Below are positions 43,397 through 56,617 of a DNA stretch of 64,000 nt, piece by piece. Made by a program: the position numbers and the translations under genes. The DNA comes from Paulownia fortunei (Eukaryota; Streptophyta; Magnoliopsida; Lamiales; Paulowniaceae). The DNA lies in assembly GCA_019321725.1 (NCBI GenBank), contig CM033118.1:14162071-14226070 (forward strand). The letters are read 5' to 3'. The notes below the pieces were generated by a model that ran no database searches, was not told where the DNA came from, and saw nothing but the letters and a program-made list of their open reading frames with translations. Each line of letters starts with the position of its first letter. Within the stretch, counting starts at the first letter, position 1.

Positions 43397-45473
43397 CGTT
43401 AGAGTAGTGTCCAGTACACCAATTAGATTAGGCGTCTATTATACTCTTATATTTTTAAAAATAATCTTTTTCAAATTATATTATTAAAATAGTTCGTTAT
43501 CTTTAATTGTAGATAGTAATTAGATAAATTCCCTAGACCAAACTTAGCGACGGGGTATGGTCACACATTTGATGGTAATCATGGAATATGCCTCTGTGGC
43601 TTTAGTTTTAAATTAGTTTTGAGTAAAGGGTTTTTTAAGATGGGATATCAAATAGCCCAATAGACTCACACATATGATGCATGCTTGCAAGAGGGGGATA
43701 TCTTACTCTATGGACACTGGCGTAGTAATGTTAATGCATGTATGTAAGTGCTTGTTAGAGAATAAGTATACTGAATAGACCCACTAGAAATTTTCAATTA
43801 GAAACGTTGATTGTCAAAATAAAAATTTTCATATTACGATAGTACACAATTAGTCCTTGAACTTAGGACACCATAGTAGCCTTGTGTATATCATGTTCTA
43901 TTTTGATATATCTTCTGATTACCTGATAATCACAAATGGGGTACATTGGATATTGTATTAACATGTATGGAGGTTAATAAGTGGTCAATAAAGGATCGGT
44001 CACTTGTCCAGCAAAACAATGAATCTTATGTATTTTCATAGTTCATAACTCAGAAGTCCTTAGCCAAGGTGGGATAAATGTTAGATAGAGTTTTCTAATG
44101 ATTCATTATAAGTCATTAAAACTTGAAATGGAATCATAGTTATTAAGCAATTAGGGTTTTGACTATTAATCCATGCCCTAGACTCAATCAGGAGATTAAA
44201 AGACTTGTCAGATATTTCCCATGACTTGTGAGGTTCTTAAAATTAAGGAGTTAATTTCAAGTGAATTAATTAATTGAATTAATTAATTAGAATAAATATT
44301 ATTCATAAGTTGCAAATGTTGCAAGCTTACTGTTAGTTTAGTTGTGAACCTAAAAGGTCATACACAATTTGTAATAGAACATTTCTAACTTATGAATTGA
44401 TTCAAGGAGTTGGAACAATTAATTAATAGAGATTAATTAATTGGAGTTTAAAATAATTCAATGAGTTGAATTATTTATTCAATTAAAAAATTAGATAATT
44501 TAATTAAATCTAATAAGATTACAAAGCCCAATTGTGGCTTAATAATTATTTGATTGGATCAAATTAATTGTGTAGATCATAAATTAATTTATTGTTAAAT
44601 TAATTTACTCAATTAAATAATTAAATTATTTAATTAGGTCTAATTTGATAGGTGGGCTAAGTAGAATTAATTAATTTAATTTGGGCTAAAATAATTAATA
44701 GATTAATTGTGGGATTTATTTTTAAGTCCCATTCCAATTCAAAGAGGCCCATTAGGAGAGGCCAACGTAGTTTGTTACAAAAGGATAGAAACTCAAGAGT
44801 TTGATATTCTTGGAAGTCTCTAAATATCTTTGAAAGATAAAAGAGAGAGTTCAAAATTTTTGAGAGATTTGGAATCAACCAAAAATCTTCCAACTAATAA
44901 AAAGGGAGGCCAAAAGTACGAAGAGTGGGACTTTTTGAAATTTGTGAACCCCGTTATAAATTCCATAGGGTTGAGAGTGTGAGGAATAATAATCCTACAA
45001 TTTTTGGCCATTAAGAAATAAATTAGGGAGAAAATTGCTTTCTTCTTCCATCTTTTCTTCAATCAAAATTTTTATCTTTTTGTCTAAGTATTAGTTCTTT
45101 TATCACAACTTGATATAAGAATTAATATTCAATATATTCACTCAAAAAACTAGGTTAGTAAAAAATTCATATTGATAGCAAAGTTTGGATTCTGTGTTCC
45201 TGTTTAACATGTGGACAACTTCAGATGGGAGACGCTTGGTTCTTGCAAACTGGAATTCAGAAATGGGTTAGCAATTCATTGCTTCAAATCCTACGACAAC
45301 CGAAGTGCTTAAAGGTATAAGTCGAAACTTTAATTTATTTTATAAAATTATTGAAAATTACGAGATTATTAAAATCACATCGGATCCGAGGTATTATTGT
45401 AATTGTTATAGCATGTTGTTCTAAAAAAATTATTTTTTCACTGCACGTGCCACAGGATCGCGTGAACCCAATA
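43397..45473 (+). repeat. Copia 5' LTR (about 2.08 kb)
   Basis: It matches 50828-53384 once the MITE there is discounted, beginning CGTTAGAGTAGTGTCC. The family's original start, seen on the minus strand at 56617, is TGTTAGAG. It ends CGTGAACCCAATA just before the Met-type primer site. It is rich in nested AATTAATT palindromes around 44240-44680. No matching target-site duplication was confirmed. Confidence 0.88.
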
Positions 45474-45474
45474 A

Positions 45475-45485
45475 TGGTATCAGAG
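45475..45485 (+). promoter_or_regulatory. Primer-binding site TGGTATCAGAG
   Basis: The canonical Met-tRNA primer site for Copia elements, located one or two bases after the 5' LTR end. Confidence 0.85.
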
Positions 45486-47000
45486 TTATAGTTTGTACAA
45501 TTCCAATCAGATTCGATTTATGGCTGTGAATTTAATTGTTAAATTCTAATTCAAAATTATGTTTCTTATAGGGATTTAAATATTCTACAATTATATTTAA
45601 TTATTAAATTGTTGATACGATTAACATGTTCGTAACAGCTATACATCGGCAAAGGGTAGGATTTTTCATCAGATGTGCGTGCGCGCGGGCTATATACTGG
45701 CAACATGTGTCCTTGTGCGACACATGGCTACAGTGCAGCCTGCACATTTGATGTACAGGCTGGGTAGACGCACTGGGTGAGCACATTGTTAAACACCCCA
45801 TCGTCTTAATTTTAGAATTTAATTTTTTTTTATTTTTTTAATTAGAGTGTTAGTTCTAAAATTTTGAAAAAAGGATTTTTCTTGAAAAAATCAAGATTTT
45901 ATCCCAAATCATGAAGTTATAATATTAAATAGATGGTAAATTTACATGCTTTAATAAATTCATGTGATGTATTTATTGGTATGTATGGGATCATCATAGA
46001 GCCTTTTGGACCAATATGGTTAGATTTATTTATTTTTGGGTGTTTAAAATAGGACTTGTGAGTCACTTATTTTTTCCTTGTACACTTTACATTTTTGAAA
46101 TGAGAGTAGCATAAGGTAAGTTGGAGAGCCAAGAGAAGACCCATGAATGCATGAGATATATTCATGTAATAGAAATTAGTTTCTATTTCCATTTTATTAC
46201 CCTTAGACTAACCTAGATACATTTTCGGTTCAAATAGATTGCATATGATCATCCAAGTATGTATGTATTAGATGCATGCATAGGGTTTATTTAAAATTTT
46301 CAAATGATATGCTTGACATCAATTAAATCTAAACACATTAAATAAACTAAGATTAAAATTATTGAGGTTTTGGATAAAATAATTAACCCCACTTGAATTT
46401 AAATCAAGGAAAGGAATTTTTAAAATTTTAATTTCAAACAAATATGGATAAAATTAGATTGAACCCAATAATCAATGCCTACCATCAAAAGTTGACAATA
46501 TGATGATGCTACCTTACTTTGTCATTGGCCAGTAATTGTGGAATGACTCTACAATAAAAAGTTGTGACATCTACTAAGCATGGAGATGCCCATGGGATGG
46601 ACTCATCTCTACGTTGGTCGTAAGTCATGGAATGTGTTGATGCTCTATCTACATGGAGGTTTGATGGTTTTTGCTTAACGCTTAGTACCATATGGACTCA
46701 TAAAATTGGGATATATGGAAAAAACTAAGGTAAAATATTTTGAGAGTTGTATGGAGATGCAATTGTTAAAAGTTAATTACATTTCAATATATTTTATGGG
46801 CTTATAAAATTGGAGCATATGACATATTGCTTGGGCCTCAAGCCCACCAGGAAATAAGATTTTCCGAATTACCATTAGGGGTGATAGAATTCGAATAAAA
46901 TAGTAGGAGATATTTATTACTAAAGACCTTGCTATAAATGAATATATTTTGAAAGTATGCTAATTTTATACCTCATTTAATTTTTTGTAGATATCTATAA
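45486..47000 (+). other. Copia 5' untranslated leader
   Basis: About 1.5 kb between the primer site and the gag homology. It has no coding sequence of its own; the small open frames are short and without motifs. Confidence 0.6.
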
Positions 47001-50000
47001 ATGGATTAAAATCAACTTACATCTATCTTGGAATCTAATAAATTAATTGGTCCCAACTATATCGATTGGTTGAGGAACCTTCGGATTGTTTTGTAGTTCA
47101 AAAAGAAAGATTACATACTCGATGTGATTTTATCGTCTGCCAAGCCGATAAATGCTAATGAAGAGGAGCTTGTAGATTATCACAAGCTAGTTGATGGTGA
47201 TCTATAAGCACGATGCTAAGCAACACAAAGTACCTCACACGTGCATGCGCATGCTATCTATGTTCACCTACAAGAGTTGTATGATGACCACACTATGCAG
47301 GCGAGATATCAGATTTCAAAAGAGCTTTTTAGAACTCATATGATAGAGGGCTTTTCAGTCCATGATCATGGATTGAAGATGATAAACCTGGTAGAAAGAC
47401 TTGAGTTACTTGGAGTTGTTATGGATAACAAACTCAATTTGAATCTCATTATGTAGTTTTTGCCTCTATCGTTTAACACCTTCGTTGTCAACTTCCACAT
47501 GCATAAGATGGAAATTAGCCTTGCTGAGCTGGTTAACATGTTAAAGACAACTAAGTCCACTATGAAAAAGCACAAGTCGGTCATACTTGTTGGATCCTCA
47601 TCTAACTCAAAGGCTACAAAGCTTAAGAGGAGGAAGGAAAGAGGAAAATGATTCTCAAAGTCTAAAGGAATGAAGGCAACTGGTGGCATCTCCAAAAATT
47701 CCAACAAGACTGATGACAAATGCCACTACTACGGCAAACTTGGGCAATGGAAGATGAACTGCAAGGAGTATCTTGCGAGCCTAAAGAGTTCAAGTATTTA
47801 TTTTGTTGAAGTTAACTAATAAGTTGATGATGCTTCTTAGGTATTAGATACCAACTTTGGGTCTCATATTTGCAATGATCTATAGGTAATGGAAAAAAAT
47901 AGGAAGCTAAGTAAAGGAGAGACAGTCTTGCAGTTGGGGAATGAAGCAAATGTTACTGCATTAGCCATAGGAAGTGTCAACCTAACTTTAGAAAATTGAG
48001 TAGTTTTAGTTTTGTACAATTGTCTTTATGTTCCAAAGATAGTTAAGAACATTATATCCATTCCTATTTTAGATGGAGAATGATTTACTTTTTCAATAAA
48101 ACATATAAGTTGTTCCATTTTTATAGATTCATTTTTGATTAGCTTTGGCATATTGATGAATAGTTTATATTTTATTATTCCCCATAACTCGTTTTTCCAC
48201 GTTAAATAAAAAAATAGATAATCATAGTTCCTAACTCTTATGGCATGCTAGATTAGGTCACATCTTTAAGAGGAGAATTCATAAGTTAGCCCAATTGCTT
48301 GATCTTTAAAAGACCAAGGAATGTCAACATGTGAGTCATGTCTCAAAGAGAAAATGATGAAATCACCATTTATTAGACAAGTGGAGCGAACAAAAAATTA
48401 TTGGATTTGATCCATTGAAATGTATGCAAAAAGTGTTAGTGCTCATAAAAACTATCATTACTTCATAACCTTTACTGGTGACTTTTCTAGGTATGGTTAT
48501 GTTTACCTTTTTAAGTATGAATCTGAAGCCTTTGAAAAGTTCAAAGAATTCAAAAGTGAGGTGGAGAAACAAACTGGAATAAATATCAAAGCTCTTCAAT
48601 TAGATCAAGGAGGTGAATACTTAAGTACATAGTTTTTTTATTATCTAAAAGAGAATGAGATTCTCTCACAACAGTTGACCCCTCCTACTACTCCTTAACT
48701 CAACAAAGTTGTGGAGCGTATAAATCAAACCCTGTTAGATATAGTTCAATCGATGATGAGTTTTACTAGACTTCCTCTTTCATTCTAGGGTTATGCTCTA
48801 GAAACAACAGTGTATCTATTAAATAAAGTGCCAAGTCAGTGCCCAAAATACGATATGAGATATGGTGTAGGAAACCACCCTCTTACAAATACTTTGAGGT
48901 ATGGGTGTGTGCTGCTTACGTGAAGCAACAAATGGGAGATAAATTGGATATGAGATCTAATTGATGTAAGTTTGTGGGGGTATCTAAAAGAATCCATTGT
49001 ATACTATTTCTACGACTCCTCAAAACAAAAGGTGTTTGTTTCAAAGAATGTCACCTTCTTAGAGAAAGAGTTTCTATTGAATAGAAAAGGCGAAGTCATG
49101 AAACTTGAAGAGATTCAAGAACCACAGAACCTCCCAACAGATGTAGTAACGAGCCAACCAGCTAAGGCTGGGCCTTCAGATACACAATCACCTAGGAGAT
49201 CCAAAAGGATCTCAAAGCCACCTAATAGGTATGACTTTTTGTTAAAGAACAACGAGAGAATCTCCCCTTTGATAGTGATCCAAGGACTTATGAAGAGGTA
49301 ATGTCAGTCATCGACTCGGGAAGTTAGGAAGATACCATGTAATTCGAGATGGACTTCATGTACTCCAATAAGGTATGGACCTTGGTGGCCCTACCATAGA
49401 AAATAGTTCCCATTGGCTACAAATAGGTCTACAAATGGAAGCTTGGATTAAATAGAGAGGTAGTGACCTACAAAGCACGATTGGCTGCAAAAGGTTATAC
49501 TCAGAAGCAAGGAATTGATTATGAGAAAAATTTTTAGCTAGTTGCGATGCTTAAATCCATCTTGATATAGCTGGCTATATTAGTTTAATATGATTACAAA
49601 ATATAGAAAACAGATGTAAAGATCGTTTTCCTTAATAGAAACATTAAGGAAGAGATCTATATGAAGCAGCCAAAAGGCTTCATATACAAAGGGAGTGAGT
49701 AAAATGTTTGCAAGCTTTAGAGATCTATTTATGGACTCAAGTAGGCTTCCCGAAGATGGAACATCCAGTTTAACTAGGCAATCATATTGTTTGATTTTTG
49801 CAAGAACCCGGATGAACATTGTGTCCATGAGAAGGTTAGTGGGAGCATAGTGACATTTGTTGTGTTGTATGTTAACGACATCCTACTCATTAAGAATGAT
49901 GCAGGATGTTGTAATCAACTAAGACTTGGTTGTCTAACTAGTTTTCCATGAAGGATTTGATATAGGTCTAGAAGGATGATCGGACTATCCTAATCCACAT

Positions 50001-50789
50001 ACATAGAAAAAATGCTAAAGAGGTTTAGCATGGAGGAATCTAAATGAGGATTCTTGTTAATGAGTCATAGTATTTCTCTCTCAAGGGTTATGTCTCCTAA
50101 GACTCCTGAGAAGAGGGAAATGATGGCCCGTATACCTTATCCATCTGCCATTGGGAGCATAATGCATGGTATGCTATGTATGAGGCCTGATGTTGCATAT
50201 GCTCTGAGCGTCACGAGCAGATATCAGTCCAATTCAGGTGAGGAATATTAGAAGGTCGTAAAGATAATCCTTAAGTACTTGGGAATGACTAAGGATATCT
50301 TTCTTGTATACGGCTCTGGAGAACTGAAACTAGAAGGCTATACTGATTGAAGTTTTCACTCCAATATAGACGGCTCAAAGTCCATGTCTAGATACGTATT
50401 CACCATAAATTATGGTACAGTCAACTAGAAGAGTTCCAAGTAGGAGATGACTACGAATTCAACTACTGAGGCTGAATATATTATTATATGTGATGCAACA
50501 AAGGAAGTTGTTTGTATAAGGAACTTCATCCAAGAGTTAGGCGTAGTTTCATCTATTGATGATCATGTATTGATATACTGGGATAACAACAGAGCTATTG
50601 CATAAGCAAAAAATCAAGATCTCATCAAAGATCCTGGCATATTATGAGGCGATACACCTAATTAGAGAGATCATTCGTAGAGGTGAAATCATAGTAGATA
50701 GAGTCGCTTCGGTAAAAAATATAGCAAATCCACTAACCAAACCCTTAGCGCATAAGGTATTCGATGGACATTTTGAGAAATGGGCTTGA
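47001..50789 (+). pseudogene. Ty1/Copia gag-pol, heavily degraded
   Basis: Gag starts at 47001 (ATGGAT followed by a stop) with LIGPNYIDWLRNLRIVL and HLQELYDDHTMQARYQISKE. A damaged zinc knuckle (C-H-Y-Y-G-K-L-G-Q-W-K-M-N-C) is near 47720 and a protease (LDTNFGSHIC for the usual DSGxSxHIC) near 47840. The pre-integrase motif LWHARLGHI is near 48235 and the integrase (GDFSRYGYVYLFKYESEAFEKF, LQLDQGGEY) near 48450-48630. Reverse transcriptase follows (YKARLAAKGYTQKQGIDY near 49470, YVNDILLI near 49870) and RNase H (TNSTTEAEYI near 50455). The order protease-integrase-reverse transcriptase-RNase H is diagnostic of Copia. The catalytic YVDD is YVND, and there are dozens of stops. Confidence 0.92.
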
Positions 50790-50827
50790 AGTTCATGGTC
50801 AATTGACACTAGGATAAATGGAAGATC

Positions 50828-53384
50828 GTTAGAGTAGTGTCCGACATACCAATTAGATTGGGCGTTTATTATACTCTTGTATTTTTAAATATAATCTTTT
50901 TCAAATCATATCAATAAAATACGCAAAATTTTTATCTTTAATTGCATGTAGTAATTAGATAAAGTCCCTAAATTAAATTTAGCTACGCGGCATGGTCATG
51001 CATTTGATGGTGATTATGGAATATGCCTCTATGGTTATGGTCTTAAAATAGTTCTGAGTTGAAGGCTTTTTGAGATGGGGCATCGAATAGCCCAATAGAC
51101 TTGCGCATACGATACATGTTCGCATGAGAAGGGTGTCTTGCTCCATGGACATTGGCGATGCGACGCTAATGCATGTTTGTGGGTGCTTGTAAGAGAACAA
51201 GTACACTGAGCAGGCCCACTGGGAATTTTTAATTAGAAATGTTGATTGTCAAAATAAGAATTTTCATATTACGATAGTACACGATTAGACCTTGGACTTG
51301 AGGCACTACGGTAGCCTTATATATATCGCATTCCATTTTGATGTAACTTGTGATTATTTGACAATCATAAAGGAGATACATTAGATGTTGCATTGAAATG
51401 TATGGAGGTTAATGAGTAGCCAACAAAGGATCCGTTACTTGTCTAGAAAAATAAGTAAATCATCTATATTTTCATAGTTCATGACTCAAAGTCCTTGGGC
51501 AAGGTAGGATGAATATTAAAAGGGATTTTCTAATAATTCGTCATGAGTTATTAAAATTTAAAATGGAATCACAGTTATTGAGTAATTGGGGTTTTGACTA
51601 TTAATCCATTCCCTAGACTCAATTGGGAGAATAGATGACGGAAGAACCTTACGTATATGGTACTCGTAATTGAAACAAGTTCACTCGCTAATTCACCTAA
51701 GACTAAGTAGTCATGATACACTTGCTAGATATTTTCCATGACTTGTGAGGTTTTTTAAAATTATAGAGTTAATTTCAAATGGATCAATTATTTGGATTAA
51801 TTAATAGAAATAATTATTATTCATAAGTTATAAATATTGCAAACCCACTATTAGCTTAGTTGTGAATCTAAAGGGTCACACACAATTTGAGATGGAACAT
51901 TTTTAACTTAGGAATTGATCCAAGGAGTTGGATCCAATTAATTAATGGTGATTAATTATTTAGAGTTTAAATTAATTCAATGAGTTGAATTATTTATTTA
52001 ATTAAATAATTAGATTATTTAATTTGACATAATAAAATTAGGAAGTCCGATTAGAGTGAAACAATTATTGATTGGATCAAATTAATTATGTAGACCATAA
52101 ATTAATTGAGTAAATTAATTAAATAATTGGATTGTTTAATTATGCCTAATTTGATTAGGTGGGTTAGATGAAATTAATTAATTAAATTTGGACTAAAATA
52201 ATTAATTGAATTAATTGTAGAATTTATTTTTAAGTCCAAGTCAAATACAAAAAGACCCATTAGGAGTGCCCACAAAGGTTGTTGAAAAATGATAGAAACT
52301 CAAGAATTTGATATTCTTGGCAATGTTTTCATAATCGGATCGGTGATCAAACCAGTCTTGTTAAATTTAGCGATTCAACCGGTTGGACCGGTTCAATCGG
52401 CAGTCAGACCGGTTTAATGAAAATTAATTATATTTTTTTATTTTTTTTATATAAAATGATAATATAATAGATTAATTGTTATGTAATATATTTTAAATAT
52501 AAAAATAAATAAATAGTTACATAAAAACACATATAACAAAACATAAAATTTAAATAATCACATAAATATAACAAAATATCAAATTTAAACCTTTATAAAA
52601 ATTTAAAACAAAAAATTAAAAAAAAAACATAAAAATCGATCAAAATCAATTCTGGCCGGTTGTTGACCGGTCAAAACAGTCAAAATGGTTTTTGAGCAAC
52701 ATTGGACTGGTCCGGTCCGATTTTGAAACCGGTTGAATCGGCCGGTCCGATTTTGAAAACATTGATTCTTAGAAGTTTTTAAATATCTTTGGAAGATAAA
52801 AGAGATAGAGTTAGAAATTTTTAATCAACCAAAAATCTTCCAACCAATAAAAAGGGAGGCCAAAAATACCAGAAGTGGGAGGGCCAAAAATTTAAGGAAT
52901 AATAATCCTCCAATTTTTAGCCATTAAGAAATAAATTAGGGAGAAATTGTTTTCTTCTTCCATCTTCTCTTCAACTAAAAATTCCATCCTTCTATCTAAG
53001 AATTAATTCTTTTATCACAAGTTGATAAAAGAATTAATATTCACTATATTCCAAAAACTAGGTTAGTAAAAGAATTTAAATTGCTAGCAGAGTCTGTATT
53101 TTGTGCTCCTACTCAATGTATAGACTATTTTATAGGGGAAACGTTTGGATCCATATGAATCGAAAATAAAAAAGGGGCTAGCAATCGATTGTTTCAAACC
53201 CTACAACAATCGGAGTTCTTAAAGGTATAAATCGAAATTTTAATTTCTTTTATACAATTATTAAAAATTGAGAGATTGTTAAAATCATATTGGATTAGGG
53301 GTACTGCTTTAATTGTTATAGCATACTTGTTTTAAAAAAATTATTTTTCTGCTACCGATACCCCAGGATTACATGAATCCAACC
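50828..53384 (+). repeat. Copia 3' LTR with an inserted MITE
   Basis: It begins CGTTAGAGTAGTGTCC and tracks the 5' LTR to the end (GAATCCAACC). It is longer because of a 444-bp insertion at 52321-52764. The region just upstream (AATGGAAGAT) is a weak polypurine tract. Divergence between the two LTRs is visible throughout, so the element is not young. Confidence 0.88.
52313..52772. mobile_element. hAT-type MITE (444 bp) with 8-bp target duplication
   Basis: The element spans 52321-52764. Its termini are inverted: left CAATGTTTTCATAATCGGAT, right the complement of CAATGTTTTCAAAATCGGAC. It is flanked by ATTCTTGG (52313-52320) and ATTCTTAG (52765-52772), an 8-bp duplication with one mismatch, the size made by hAT transposases. 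The 5' LTR has a single uninterrupted GATATTCTTGGAAGT at the same place. Subterminal regions are full of CCGGTC/GACCGG words. It has no coding capacity and would depend on a transposase elsewhere. Confidence 0.9.
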
Positions 53385-53608
53385 GGGGTAAATTAAAATT
53401 AACCCTGACATTAATGTGTACTTGTACTAAGTATATCTAACTATTACCAATAAGGCTACTCATTGCCAATAAAACGGGCAACACACCTTTTTAACATTAC
53501 ATTTGCTTCGTGTATCTGGGCACTTCATGTACTCATTTTGATTCCATTAATAAACGGGCACGAATTCACCTTAAAACCTCATCAACACACATGTGAATAT
53601 TTTTTCAA

Positions 53609-53640
<32 letters not shown>

Positions 53641-54217
53641 ATGTGTGTGTGTGTAGAGAGAGAGAGAAAGAGAGACCGATTAAATTTAAAAATTCATCAA
53701 ATCACATGTCAGTTCTTTTAATAAACATGGGCGTTGTTATTAAGAAATTTAGAGTTCATTTCTATGTTCCGTTGTCAAGTTAAAAAGAAAAATAGAAGTG
53801 CTATAGGATTTGTGCTATTCATTTTGTTAAAAGAAAAATAAACCATGATTTCAATGCATTATTTTATAAATGAGTAACCACGATGAATCACGCAATAAAC
53901 CTCTCTTAAAAGGATCACATTTCCTACTATTAATCGAGACTGGAGAGACGTGATGAAATTTTTATTCACAGGATATTTATTTACTAATAAATTGTAAGGT
54001 TTTGAGCACAAATGTCACTATAAGATTAGAGCATATATTTTTTGTTTAAATCCTTTAAAGTTGATAATATCCTAGATTTAGTATTAAGCATTTTAATGAA
54101 CTATAGTCGTAATTGGAATGTTCACTAATTTTAAATAATTGTGATCTGAATGTTGCTTTGAAACAAAAAGTGTGTTCAAGAATAATAGATATATATTCCA
54201 TGTTTCTCTTTAATTCC
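53385..54217. other. Intergenic DNA between two LTR elements
   Basis: No gene is supported. A 106-codon frame (53463-53783) runs straight through the microsatellite and is unlikely to be real. Confidence 0.5.
53609..53674 (+). repeat. Compound microsatellite (AT)n(GT)n(AG)n
   Basis: An (AT) run to about 53630, a (GT) run interrupted by AT, then (AG) with one AAAG break. Confidence 0.95.
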
Positions 54218-54628
54218 TGTAGGAAATAGGAATGCGGGTCGCCAACGAGGGACCATCCGATGCATATTTCAAAATTGTTGGAACGGGAGGGAGTAGTTAT
54301 TGCATTTTAAATAGAATTTAAACCACCATGCAACTTCTTTTTTCCGATAGATTATTACAACTCCTACATGCATAAAATGGGATATACATAATGAGTGGTC
54401 TTCATATTCTCGTCTAAGTTGGAGGGCCTATGAAGAAGAGACAGTATGATCATTTTATATAAAGAATTTATTGACTAAATAAGACATTTGGATTGTGGCT
54501 ATGAACTTCTTCCAATTGTGATTAGGTTTAGATGACAGTGATTTAGAAAACTAGGTAAAAATATAAATGATTCAATCAAGGCAAAGTGTCTAAATTTTGA
54601 TAAGTTTTATTAAACTTACATCATGTAA
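54218..54628 (+). repeat. 5' LTR of the 54-60 kb element
   Basis: It starts TGTAGGAAATAGGAATGCGG. Shared landmarks with the 3' LTR include GAGTAGTTATTGCA, GATTATTACAACTCCTACATG and TTATATAAAGAATTTATT. It is preceded by ATTCC, which I could not match exactly at the other end. Confidence 0.85.
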
Positions 54629-54630
54629 AT

Positions 54631-54643
54631 TGGTATTAGAGCC
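54631..54643 (+). promoter_or_regulatory. Primer-binding site TGGTATTAGAGCC
   Basis: One base off the canonical TGGTATCAGAGCC and placed immediately after the LTR. Confidence 0.78.
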
Positions 54644-54889
54644 ATAATAGTTGAATTCCTGATATTATTTAATTTGTTTCATGTGTTAATATGCCTCATT
54701 TCAAGCCATTAATAAATGCTTGGTGGGTCTTTAATAACAATTCATGGTATGTTTCATATTATGTTATATGTTTTTTTATTAAAAGCATGATTATACATGA
54801 TAGAAATGATTCGTAAAGTTTTATGATAATTTGCTTTATGTATAATAAGAAATTTAAAACCTTACTCAAACTTCATTTGAATATTAGTC

Positions 54890-56617
54890 TATGAAGAAAA
54901 CAATTTTTCTTCTATTTATATCTATATGGCCAAAAATTATAGGATGATTATTCCTCAAATTTTCGGCCATGGTGTATTTATAGGGGACAAAAAATTTCAA
55001 GAGTTCTACTCTTGGTATTTTGTGTCTCCTTTTGATTGGTTGGAAGATATTTTGGTTCATCCAAACTTCTTTCAATTTTATCTCTTTTATATCATCCAAA
55101 AATATTCAAGATTACCCAAAAATTCCAAACTCTTGACTTTCCATCATTTTTCAACTACCTTCATGGGCTTCTCCGAATAGGCTTTTGTGAATTAGGCTAG
55201 ACTTAAAATAAATCTCACAATTAATCTAATTAATTATCTCACCCAAATTAATTAATTTCATCTAGCCCATCTAATAAAAAATAGACCCAATTAAATAATT
55301 TAATTATTTAATTAAGTAAATTAATTTAATAATTAAATTAATTTATGAACTACTCAATTAATTTAATCCAGTCAAATAATTGTTTCATTCCACTTGGGCT
55401 CCTTAATCTTATTAGGTCCAATTAAATAATTTAATTATTTAATTGAGTAATTAATTCAACTCCTTGAATTAATTTAAGCCCCAAAGAATTAATCTCTATT
55501 AATTAATTTGTTCCAACCTTTTGGATCAATTGCTAAATTTAAAATATTCCATCTCAAATTGTGTGTGAACCTTTAGGTTCACAACTAAGCTAGCAATTGG
55601 TTTGTAATATTTACAACTTATGAATAATAATAATTATGCCGATTAGATAATCCAATTAATTAGTCCGCTTGAAATTAACTCCTTAATTTCAAGAACCTCA
55701 CAAGTTATGGAAAACACCTAACAAGTGTATCAGACTACATAAACTTAAGTGAAATAGCGAGTGAACCTATTTTAATTATGAGTAGTATAATACACGTAAG
55801 GTCTTTCCGCCAACTAATTTTCCGATTAAGTATAGGGCATGGATCAATAGTTGAAAACTTAATTGCTCAATAACTATGATTCTATTTCAAGTTTCAATGA
55901 CTCATATGATAAATCGTTAGAAAACCCCCGTCTAATATTCATCCTGTCTTGGTCAAAGACTTATGAATCATGAACTATGAAAACATAGGAGATTCACTTG
56001 TTCTACCGAACAAGTGATAAATCCTTTATTGGCCACTCTTTAACCTCCATATATATCAATGCAACATCCAATATATCTCCTTTATGATTGTCAGGCAATA
56101 AGAAGATATATCAAAATGAAACACAATATGTGTAATGCTACAATGGTGTCTCAAGTCAAAAGACTAATCGTCTACTATCGTAACATAAAATTTCTTATTT
56201 TGACAAATAAGTTTCCAATTAAGAAATTCCAGTGGGCCTGTTCAATGTACTTGTTCCCTAACAAGCACTTGCATATAGCACTAGCGTCACTACGCCAATG
56301 TCCATGAAGCGAGATATCCTTCTCATGTGAGTATGCATCATATGCATGAGTCTATTTGGCTATTCGATGTCTCATCTCAAAAAGCCTTTAACTCAAAACT
56401 AATTTAAGACCAAAGTCACAGAGGTATATTCCATGATCACCATCAAATGCATGACTATGCCTCGTAGCTCAATTTGGTTTTGGGATTTTATCCAATTACA
56501 TGAAGTAATTAAAGATAAAGAAATTTGCCTTTTTATTAATATAATTCGAAAAAAATTATTTTTACAATAGTATAAAAGATGTTCAATCTAATTGGTACGT
56601 TGGGTAACACTCTAACA
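54890..56617 (-). repeat. Nested Copia LTR (family of 43397), truncated
   Basis: On the minus strand it starts TGTTAGAGTGTTACCC at 56617, the intact TG start of the family. It follows the LTR at 43397 through the AATTAATT-rich part to the CTTCCAACCAATC and GGCC-AAAA-TT segments, then breaks off near 54890 before the LTR 3' end. It carries no internal coding sequence. It is a partial solo LTR inserted in the interior of the surrounding element. Confidence 0.82.

Noticed and set aside
43392..53390. Five-base target duplication of the Copia element (GAGTA against GGGTA)
   Set aside because: It differs at one base and does not sit flush with the LTR end, so it is not reliable.
53463..53783. Frame of 106 codons through the microsatellite
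   Set aside because: The central part is an (AT)n(GT)n(AG)n translation (IYIYIYVCVYVCVC), so it is repeat-derived.
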